NCBI GenBank assembly: GCA_910589035.1
Contig: CAJUSI010000048.1
Span: 58,923-122,922 of the forward strand
Origin: an uncultured Acetatifactor sp.
Lineage (GTDB): Bacteria > Bacillota > Clostridia > Lachnospirales > Lachnospiraceae
Reading direction: 5' to 3'
Length of the DNA: 64,000 nucleotides
This document shows, piece by piece, positions 1 to 6,778 of the stretch. Below the pieces are notes generated by a model. The model had not been told where the DNA came from, made no database searches, and saw only the letters and a list, made by a program, of their open reading frames with translations. The number at the start of each line of letters is the position of its first letter. Positions within the stretch are counted from its first letter, which is position 1. The translations under genes were made by a program, and so were the position numbers.

Positions 1-809
1 GCCATCCAGTAGGGCTGTGTCTCATCGTGAAGCCCCTGCAGCACCCACTCGTAGGAAGGTTCCCCGTCCAGGATGGGCTTCGCAGGCATCCTGACCGAAT
101 CCCGAGCCACATACCTCCAGTTGTCCTCTCCGAACCACCCCTCCCTTGCGGTATTGTCGTCCCACTCGTTCAGGGTCACCTGGTCGTAGCGTCTGTGCCC
201 TGACTGGAAGAGATTGAAATCCAGCCAATCCTCCTCATGGAACCAGAGCGCGGAGCTGGTCCTTCCGAAGGGATGATAGGTCACCAGCCGGTCCGGCCGG
301 TCCTCCTTCATCCTCCTTCCCATGTGCCGGAAGAGCCCGGGAGCCACATCTCCTCTGACATCTCCGCCCACAATCCAGATGATATTGGAGAAATTATGGT
401 ATCTGTCCAGCACAAAGCTCATATAGGCGTCCACATTCTCCCGGGTCAGAGATCCCCCCTTCACAAGGCTGCTGCCCCACACGGGGAGGATCCCCATGAT
501 AAGTCCCAGCTCCTCCGCCATCTTCATCACAGTGTCCACATGGTCCCAGAAGCCGCTCTCCGTATCCGGCCTGGCGGGATCTCCCTCGATGAGAGCCCTC
601 TGCCCGGCCAGGTTCGTCTGGCCCGCGGTGTGCACAAAGTCCGCCAGAATCCAGTTATAGCCAAGCTCCTTACGGCTGCGAAGATAACAATACGCCTCCT
701 GCCTTGAAAGCTTGTGAAATAAAAGCCAGGCAGTATCTCCCAGCAAAAATATCGGTTTCCCGTTCTGCTCGAAATACCTGCCGTTCTCCGAAATCTTAAT
801 CTCGTCCAT
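1..809 (-). CDS. GH140-family (apiosidase-like, DUF4038) glycoside hydrolase, 3' end cut by window edge
   Basis: The reading frame opens with ATG at 809 after AAGGAGAGAAT and stays open to the left edge, so about 269 codons are visible and the C-terminus is missing. The N-terminus (MDEIKISENGRYFEQNGKP, then IFLLGDTAWLLFHKL) is typical of the DUF4038 / GH140 TIM-barrel family; SNIIWIVGGDV (about residue 120) and KPILDGEPSYEW (about 245) fit the strand ends that carry active-site residues. The characterised GH140 enzyme of Bacteroides thetaiotaomicron releases D-apiose-linked side chains from rhamnogalacturonan II. No signal peptide is seen, so action in the cytoplasm is inferred. It lies downstream of an isomerase/kinase/transketolase set suited to apiose, which supports the family call. 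Exact substrate is inference. Confidence 0.75.
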   Translation of the reverse strand, partial: MDEIKISENGRYFEQNGKPIFLLGDTAWLLFHKLSRQEAYCYLRSRKELGYNWILADFVHTAGQTNLAGQRALIEGDPARPDTESGFWDHVDTVMKMAEELGLIMGILPVWGSSLVKGGSLTRENVDAYMSFVLDRYHNFSNIIWIVGGDVRGDVAPGLFRHMGRRMKEDRPDRLVTYHPFGRTSSALWFHEEDWLDFNLFQSGHRRYDQVTLNEWDDNTAREGWFGEDNWRYVARDSVRMPAKPILDGEPSYEWVLQGLHDETQPYWM

Positions 810-905
810 ATTCTCTCCTTACCTCCCGAATCTCTTTCCTGTGATTACACTCCTGCGTCATAAGCCGGCTTTCCTGTCCTTGCGGGATTATCCTTCCCGT
901 CCTCC

Positions 906-1124
906 GCAGAATTGTCTTTCACTGCCCCGCAGAATTGTCTTTCACTGCCCCCGCAGAATTGTCTTTCACTGCCCCCGCAGAATTGTCTTTCACGCTTCCG
1001 CAGAATTGTCTTTTCTGCCCCCGCAGAATTGTCTTTCACTGCCCCCGCAGAATTGTCTTTCACGCTTCCGCAGAATTGTCTTTCACGCTTCCGCAGAATT
1101 GTCTTTTCTGCCCCCCGCAGGCCT
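906..1124. repeat. Tandem repeat, nine copies of a 23-24 bp unit
   Basis: GCAGAATTGTCTTTCAC recurs at 906, 929, 953, 977, 1000, 1023, 1047, 1070 and 1093, separated by short variable tails (TGCCCCC, GCTTCC or TTCTGCCCC). The spacing alternates between 23 and 24 bp, so the array does not keep a codon frame; open frames through it in several phases are a by-product. It sits between the small gene ending at 1171 and the GH140 start at 809, both on the minus strand, so it would be transcribed as a repetitive leader before GH140. There are no unique spacers, so this is not a CRISPR array. Confidence 0.9.
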
Positions 1125-1170
1125 GCCGGAAGCTGTCCTTGCACATCCCCTGCTCCGGATGACCGAAATC

Positions 1171-1458
1171 TCACCCTTCCTCACCGATAAGCTTCCTGAC
1201 CGCATCCATGATTTCCTCTTCCCCCCGCAGCATGGAGACACGCAGATGCTTTGCGCCTTCCAGCCCCCGGAGCATATAGTGGGGCTGCTCTACCCGATAA
1301 AAAGGCTGTCTGAGCATTCCAAGATAGGTGAGTGTCCCCAGCTCTCCCAACTTCACAATAGTCTCCCTGTCCATCTCCGTGTCCAATATCATATCGTAAG
1401 CCGCCCATCCCGCTTCCTCACAGGGCTCCAGGGATTCCCTTACCTCGATTACCCTCAT
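1171..1458 (-). CDS. Small conserved-looking protein of unknown function (95 aa)
   Basis: I do not recognise the family. The preferred start is the ATG at 1458, preceded by GAGGAGGCGCGCAAG, an excellent ribosome binding site; an upstream in-frame ATG at 1506 has none. The protein is acidic and soluble: the N-terminal part (MRVIEVRESLEP) looks like a beta strand and turn, the middle (DRETIVKLGELGTLTYL) like a helix and strand, and the end (GEEEIMDAVRKLIGEEG) like an amphipathic helix. No membrane segment or cysteine pair is seen. It lies between the cysteine desulfurase-like gene and GH140 and has its own upstream AT-rich region, so it may open a separate transcript with GH140. Confidence 0.55.
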   Translation of the reverse strand: MRVIEVRESLEPCEEAGWAAYDMILDTEMDRETIVKLGELGTLTYLGMLRQPFYRVEQPHYMLRGLEGAKHLRVSMLRGEEEIMDAVRKLIGEEG

Positions 1459-1506
1459 CTTGCGCGCCTCCTCTCGTGAGTCCATATACTCCCGGAAATT
1501 CCGCAT

Positions 1507-1868
1507 TTCAATTCATTATTATGATTAGCCCGTCAAAAGGTATATTTGGCAAATATTCTGTGAATTGTTTGTAAATTGCATCCTTTTTTATTCCAGGAGA
1601 CTTGGATTTCAGAGCAATCAATGTACAATTTGAAAACAATCAACACAATTTATGTTGTAAATACCTTATGACGCTTGAATCATTATTATATAGTTAACTC
1701 ATTATTACACAAGCCTTTTAAAATTCTGATTCTATAGCTCCTCAGTCTTTTACAGAAAATGCGATCCGGGAACCGGCTTTTTCCGCCCAATATGTTTCCG
1801 GAAGTCTATAATCTTTCCAAAATAATCTCCCGAAATATTCAGATATCTTTCCCTGTGACACCTTTCCA
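1507..1868 (-). promoter_or_regulatory. AT-rich intergenic region with candidate promoter for the small gene and GH140
   Basis: This gap is much richer in A+T than the genes around it. On the minus strand TATAAT (1690-1685) lies 16 bp downstream of TTGTGT (1712-1707), a plausible sigma-A promoter reading toward 1458. Two related direct repeats lie between promoter and gene: CAATCAATGTACAATTT at 1615-1631 and CAATCAACACAATTT at 1637-1651, which could be regulator sites. No coding frame is credible here. Confidence 0.4.
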
Positions 1869-3008
1869 TCACAGATTCCCTGCCAGCTCTCCCACCGCAT
1901 CCAGCAGCGCCCGGATATCCTCCTCAGTAGACAGATAGGAAATGCTGGCCCTTACCGTGCCTCCCCTGGCCGTCCCCAGGTACTCATGGATCAGGGGAGC
2001 GCAGTGAAGGCCCGTTCTCACCTGGATTCCGTATCCCTCTGCCAGAATATATCCCACATCCGCCGGACGAAGGCCCTCCAGGTTAAAGCTCAGCGCCGTT
2101 CCTTCCGGCACCCTGTCTCCGTACACCGTAACCCCCGGAATCTCCCCCAGGCCCCGGTACAAAAGCTCCATCAGCGCCTGCTCATGGCTCCTGATCTTCT
2201 CAAGTCCCGTCTCCAGAATATACTCCGCACCCGCATTCAATCCGGCGATGCCCGGCTGGTTAGCCGTCCCTACCTCGTAGAAAGGCTCCTTTGGCACAAG
2301 GGTGCTGCTGTCAATGCCCGTTCCCCCGTACAGCAGCGGCCGCAGCGCAATGCCGCTTCTCACATAGAGCCCGCCCGTTCCCTGCGGCCCGTATAGGCCC
2401 TTATGCCCTGTAAAAGCCAGCATATCGATCCCCATATCGTCCACATCGATGGGAAGCGCCCCGGCAGACTGGGAGGCATCCACCAGAAGGCAGGCCCCCG
2501 CCCCTCTGCACCACCGCCCTATCTGCGCAATCTCCTGCACGGCTCCCGTCACATTGGAGCTGTGATTTGCGATCACCAGAGCCGTATCCTCCGTTATGGA
2601 CCGCTCCATGGCTTCCATATCCGCATAACCGCCCCGGTCGCAGGGAATCTTCACCGGCAGGCAGCTCCCTTCCGCGATTTTCGCCCCAAGGCCGTCATAA
2701 ATCGTGCGCAGCACGGCATTGTGTTCCGCAGCCGTATAGACAATGCGCTTCCTGTCGCTTTGAAAGCCCAGAATCGCCATATTCAGTGCCTGGGTGGCGC
2801 CGCTTGTAAAAAAGATTCTCTCCGGCTTCTTCACCCCAAACAGCCGTGCTAGGTTTCCCCGGCACAGCCGTCTGCTATCCTTATGATTTCCTTCGGGGGA
2901 GCTCCCCCTGTACTGTGTCTCAGGGGACTCCCTCATGGCACGGGCCACCGCCTCTATCACCCGGGACGGCTTCGGCCAGGTGGTGGCCGCATGATTTAAA
3001 TATATCAT
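1869..3008 (-). CDS. Cysteine desulfurase-like PLP-dependent enzyme (aminotransferase class V, 379 aa)
   Basis: The protein has the fold-type I class V features of the NifS/SufS group: N-terminal YLNHAATTWPKP, the PLP-stacking histidine in AAEHNAVLR (His96), the aspartate in LLVDASQSAG (Asp177), the Schiff-base lysine in FTGHKGLYGPQG (Lys203), and a late cysteine in RTGLHCAPLIH (Cys336) in the position of the desulfurase active-site loop. Length is normal for the family. ATG at 3008 follows GAGGAAAG, and the gene begins only 7 nt after the stop of the isomerase-family gene, so it is translationally coupled. Known relatives mobilise sulfur or selenium from cysteine or selenocysteine; why one sits in a sugar operon is not explained. 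Whether it is a desulfurase or a diverged lyase is open. Confidence 0.8.
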   Translation of the reverse strand: MIYLNHAATTWPKPSRVIEAVARAMRESPETQYRGSSPEGNHKDSRRLCRGNLARLFGVKKPERIFFTSGATQALNMAILGFQSDRKRIVYTAAEHNAVLRTIYDGLGAKIAEGSCLPVKIPCDRGGYADMEAMERSITEDTALVIANHSSNVTGAVQEIAQIGRWCRGAGACLLVDASQSAGALPIDVDDMGIDMLAFTGHKGLYGPQGTGGLYVRSGIALRPLLYGGTGIDSSTLVPKEPFYEVGTANQPGIAGLNAGAEYILETGLEKIRSHEQALMELLYRGLGEIPGVTVYGDRVPEGTALSFNLEGLRPADVGYILAEGYGIQVRTGLHCAPLIHEYLGTARGGTVRASISYLSTEEDIRALLDAVGELAGNL

Positions 3009-3014
3009 CTTTCC

Positions 3015-4382
3015 TCAGCCTTCTACCACTTCAAATCCCATATACCTGGCAATCTTCTTCACAAGCTTCATCTGATCTCCGAATACCAGAACCTGATGAT
3101 GGCCGAAGTCTGCCAGATTATGCATATAATCCCTGCCGTTTTCCAGCTTGATAAAATAATGAGGGCTGCAGTAATAGGGCCGGAACTCCGAACGAATCAC
3201 CTCGCCCACCTTCACCACCATCTTGTTGCCCATGGGATTGAAGCGTCCGAAGGTTACATACTGCTCCTCGTTCTGCTCAAAGGCGATCTGCATCTTACCG
3301 CCGAATCCCTGCCCGGTAAATGCCCACATGCTGTAGTCCAGATCGGGCTTGTCGAAGCCGTTCATCTTCAGCGAAGGCACCGCATGGTGGATGGAAAGCA
3401 CCTCAGGGGACTGCAGGAAGGGATTGCCCATGAAGGCCCCTCTTCCGGCGCCGTACATCAGCACCATCATGGCCATCATGGCGTTGAGATCCTCCTCGCA
3501 GGCGCTGGGAATTCCCTCGGATTTCAGCAGGGAATGGCATACGCAGGGCGTAAACTTGCGCTCCTGGGGAATTCTGGAGGCGCACAGCTCGATGCAGGCC
3601 GTGGAGAAAGCGTTGCAGCCGTAGAATTCCATCATGGCCTTGGCCGCCAGGTAATACTTTGCGTCGTTGACCAGCCATTCCGGATTTACCTTTGTCTCCT
3701 TTGAATTCTCAAGCAGCTTATCGGCGATCTGCTTCGCCTCGTTCTCATCCACCCTGTCCATGTAGGGGAAGATATCCTTGAAGGGGAGCTTTAACACTTC
3801 AAAGCCGTACTGCTTTCTCAGATATTCCACATCCCTGATATTGGACTGGATGCCATAGGTAGGCACCTGTCCGGAGGTCAGAATCAGCGCTTTGGTGTTG
3901 GCAACGCATTTCCGAACCCACAGGCCGTGCAGGATATCGTTCAGATCCTCCATGTCGATGGCGTTGTACGCCTCCACGCCGATGCTCCTGTTGTAGGCGC
4001 ACAGATCCGCGCCCTCGTTGCCATTGGAAAATACGATGGTGGTTTTACGGTATTTCTCCAGCTTGGGCACGCGGAAGCAGAATATCACGAAGGCGTCCAC
4101 CTGGTCCAGGTTCTCCTCGATCTTATCCCAGGTCTCCTGGGGAACCGTGAGGTTCTCTATGTAGGGAACCGGGATGGGCTCCATCACGTTCACCTGGGGA
4201 ATGATATCCTTCAGCTTCTCCCGGATGTCCTTCATGTAATTGGCCGCCCATGCGCGCTCCGCCTCAGGCTGCAGGTTCTCGGCCTTGCCCGCCCTGCAGG
4301 GTCCCTCCCAGAAAGCGGAATGCTGCAGGAATCCCACCAGGGGACGGATGTTCAGTTTCTTCTTCATTGCCGATTGGATCAT
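3015..4382 (-). CDS. L-fucose/L-arabinose isomerase-family protein (second paralogue, 455 aa)
   Basis: The start at 4382 follows AGGAGGAACTAAAC; a longer frame to 4439 lacks a binding site. The protein belongs to the FucI/AraA-like superfamily (COG2407 type): Rossmann-like N-terminal domains including VDAFVIFCFRVPKLEKY, then a C-terminal domain with the paired acidic residues in GIPSACEEDLNAMM, where family members bind the divalent metal, and a C-terminal FGHHQVLVFGDQ carrying candidate catalytic histidines. The second isomerase at 13131-14528 has CETDI in the same place, so the two are paralogues with diverged pockets. It follows the (alpha/alpha)-barrel gene and is coupled to the cysteine desulfurase-like gene. 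The family interconverts aldoses and ketoses; the substrate here is unknown, but the locus suggests an unusual plant sugar. Confidence 0.7.
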   Translation of the reverse strand: MIQSAMKKKLNIRPLVGFLQHSAFWEGPCRAGKAENLQPEAERAWAANYMKDIREKLKDIIPQVNVMEPIPVPYIENLTVPQETWDKIEENLDQVDAFVIFCFRVPKLEKYRKTTIVFSNGNEGADLCAYNRSIGVEAYNAIDMEDLNDILHGLWVRKCVANTKALILTSGQVPTYGIQSNIRDVEYLRKQYGFEVLKLPFKDIFPYMDRVDENEAKQIADKLLENSKETKVNPEWLVNDAKYYLAAKAMMEFYGCNAFSTACIELCASRIPQERKFTPCVCHSLLKSEGIPSACEEDLNAMMAMMVLMYGAGRGAFMGNPFLQSPEVLSIHHAVPSLKMNGFDKPDLDYSMWAFTGQGFGGKMQIAFEQNEEQYVTFGRFNPMGNKMVVKVGEVIRSEFRPYYCSPHYFIKLENGRDYMHNLADFGHHQVLVFGDQMKLVKKIARYMGFEVVEG

Positions 4383-4482
4383 GTTTAGTTCCTCCTGTTT
4401 ATGTAAAATTTTAACTTCCTCTACAGAAATAGTATCCACCCACTATTGCGCCAACTGGATTTTGTGCATTTCATGAAACGAA

Positions 4483-6624
4483 TTATATTCTCTCTTCCTC
4501 CACCCGGTTCAGCACCGCCTCAAAGACATTGGCGGCGGCCCACAGGTTGTAGCTGAACCAGGAGCTGTACGGCGCTCCGTCGCTGGAGCGTTCCGTCACC
4601 AGGCCGTCGCTGGGGCACCACCTCTCGGACAGTACGCCGTATTGCCCGTAGCCCGTTTTCTCCGGATAGAGCTCCAGGGTCTGCATCATCCATGCTATGG
4701 AATCATGGGCCCGCGAGCTGTAATAGTCATCTCCCGTCACTCTGGTCAGGAACAGCAGGTCCTCGTCCGCCAGCACCCCCATGGGATGGATGTGAGGATT
4801 GGAGACGGAGGTCACGGAGCCGCCGCAGGCATTCCAGCCGTCCTTAAGAGGTGCATTCTCCGGCCTTGTGGGATAACAGTAGCGCCACAGGAATTCATAT
4901 CCTGCGCTCTGCTTCATATATTCCAGGAAGCGCTTCTTACCCGTGTATTCATACAGAAGCCTGCTGCCGTGCAGGAAGCTCAGATTTCCCTCCTGGTCCA
5001 CCGCCTTCCAGGTATCCATGGGCGCTCCGTAGCAGTCCAGCCCGTATACAAAGCGCTGGTAGTAGTCCAGCCCTTTTTCCGCCTTCTTAGCATAAGCGGA
5101 TTCTCCGGTGAGCCGGGCCAGATACATAAGCCCCGGTACGAACCAGCATCCGGCGAAGCCCTCCCAGTCCAGGACCTTTTTTTCCTCCGGAGAATAGGTG
5201 TACCCGAATGCGCCGTCCTCCCTCTGAAGCCCGGTGACGGTGTCCAGCACCTTCCTGCATACCTCCAGCCATTTGTCAGGACAGGAAATACCCCGCCTTT
5301 TCAGGAACAGAACGGTTTTTAAAATATAGGAAACCGCGCTTCCCTGGGTATATGCGCAGTGACAGTCCTTACACAGGCCATAATAGGTCCACCAGCCGTT
5401 GAGGCGCTCTTTGGCTTCCCCTCCCCCGGAGGGAGTACCCCTGCCGGGGGCAAGATCATACAGCAGGCCGGACTTTTCATTGTATCCGCCTATGATTCTG
5501 TCAATGATCGCCTCTCCGGAAAGGGCATACCCCAGCGCCCGCTCCGCTTCCTCTCCCAGCAGATGCCGGCTCATCACCAGGGGATAAGCCAGAATGGCGC
5601 CCCCCGTCCAGCCGATCTCCGTCACATTCCTCCAGGGCTTCAGCACTCTGTCCTCCGGCGGCCTGCACTTCCGGTTGGTATACTCCCCTGCCTCCTTATC
5701 GTAGTTCAGATGGCAGAAGGCAGCCAGCATGGCCAGGGCAGCCTCCCGGAAGCTTTTTTCATAGCAGGCTCTGCTGTGGACCTTCTCATACTCCATGCGC
5801 ACAATCCGGTGAAGGCCTGTGCGGTCCTCCCCCGGCAGCAGATAGATCCTTCCCCTCGCCCGGGCCTTCCGGCCAAGGCTTTGGGTGGGCTCCGCGGGCA
5901 CCGTGCGGTTCAGGAAGGTTACGGGGTCATTGGTATAGCCCAGGGTTACGCCGAAGCTGCCCGGCAGTGCGGCAAACACCCCGTTTCTGAGATATTTTTC
6001 CTGCGGCTTTCCCTGGCTTTCCTGCCTTTTCTCTTCCTTCGGCTCTTTCCGGCTTTGCTGCCTTTTCTTCTCTTCCAGCTTCCATTGGCCTTGCTTTTCT
6101 TTCTGCTCTCCCTGGCCTCCCTTAGCTTTCTCCTCTTCCGGCTCTCCCTGGCCTGTCTGCCCTTCCTCCTCCGAGTAGGGGCAGATAGAAACCGCCGCCA
6201 CGCCCCCGTCCCAGCACAGGGCGGAGAGCGGAACCGCCGCCCTGTCCGCCCGGAATTCCCAGTAGGGAGAACAGAAAGCGATCTCCGGATGGACTTCGGT
6301 CAAAAGGGGAAATTCTCCCGGCCTTACCTCATCCGCATGATTGGACCCATAGATATTGCAGGGAATCACATGATAATGATCCTTACCGCCCTCCAAAGTA
6401 ACCATCAGCTTCAGCTGGGTCTCGCAGGATACCTCAAAACCCATTTCGTAGGAATAAAAGGGCTCCCCTTTCCGCTTCGCAAGAAAGGCATAGTAAAGCC
6501 CCTCCTGTGTCCGGTATTGGCATTCCTCTCCCCTCCAGCATTCCTCCGGTATGGGAATCCATTCCCCATCTCTTCGATAAAAGAGCGATATTTTCAACTG
6601 CGGTCCGCCAAAATCCGGCTTCAT
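4483..6624 (-). CDS. Putative intracellular glycoside hydrolase, (alpha/alpha)6-barrel-like, family unassigned (713 aa)
   Basis: ATG at 6624 follows GAGGAGGG. Residues 1-150 and about 215-280 look like beta-sandwich sequence; residues about 300-700 have the spacing of helical hairpins seen in (alpha/alpha)6 toroid glycosidases and lyases (WTGGAILAYPLVMSRHLL, GWWTYYGLCKDCHCAYTQGS, DWEGFAGCWFVPGLMYL, YGQYGVLSERWCPSDGLV). I cannot place it in a named GH or PL family. Candidate catalytic acids are Asp and Glu in VLDWEGFAG and VTEIGWTGG. Residues 151-212 (DNA 5989-6174) are an extreme low-complexity insertion of Glu, Lys, Gln and Gly splitting the N-terminal domain. No signal peptide. It is co-directional with GH78 upstream and the isomerase-family gene downstream, suggesting a role on the same imported glycan. 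Confidence 0.6.
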   Translation of the reverse strand: MKPDFGGPQLKISLFYRRDGEWIPIPEECWRGEECQYRTQEGLYYAFLAKRKGEPFYSYEMGFEVSCETQLKLMVTLEGGKDHYHVIPCNIYGSNHADEVRPGEFPLLTEVHPEIAFCSPYWEFRADRAAVPLSALCWDGGVAAVSICPYSEEEGQTGQGEPEEEKAKGGQGEQKEKQGQWKLEEKKRQQSRKEPKEEKRQESQGKPQEKYLRNGVFAALPGSFGVTLGYTNDPVTFLNRTVPAEPTQSLGRKARARGRIYLLPGEDRTGLHRIVRMEYEKVHSRACYEKSFREAALAMLAAFCHLNYDKEAGEYTNRKCRPPEDRVLKPWRNVTEIGWTGGAILAYPLVMSRHLLGEEAERALGYALSGEAIIDRIIGGYNEKSGLLYDLAPGRGTPSGGGEAKERLNGWWTYYGLCKDCHCAYTQGSAVSYILKTVLFLKRRGISCPDKWLEVCRKVLDTVTGLQREDGAFGYTYSPEEKKVLDWEGFAGCWFVPGLMYLARLTGESAYAKKAEKGLDYYQRFVYGLDCYGAPMDTWKAVDQEGNLSFLHGSRLLYEYTGKKRFLEYMKQSAGYEFLWRYCYPTRPENAPLKDGWNACGGSVTSVSNPHIHPMGVLADEDLLFLTRVTGDDYYSSRAHDSIAWMMQTLELYPEKTGYGQYGVLSERWCPSDGLVTERSSDGAPYSSWFSYNLWAAANVFEAVLNRVEEERI

Positions 6625-6778
6625 GGCATCCCTCCTCTTCTATTTCATACTCCTTGAATCGCTCCGGCAACCTTTGTTCAAGGGTCGTTCCTAATTTTGA
6701 CTTCTTCCACTCAGGGGTCGTTCATGGTTCCGGCTTCTCTCCTCATGCCGCTCCCGGAAAGCCCTCTTCGACGAGGAA

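Noticed and set aside
906..1124. CRISPR array
   Set aside because: Units are contiguous with no unique spacers, and no cas genes are nearby.
845..1174. Open frames of 75-212 residues through the 906-1124 repeat, on both strands
   Set aside because: They exist because the repeat lacks stops in several phases; the 23/24-bp period breaks any frame and no ribosome binding site precedes them.
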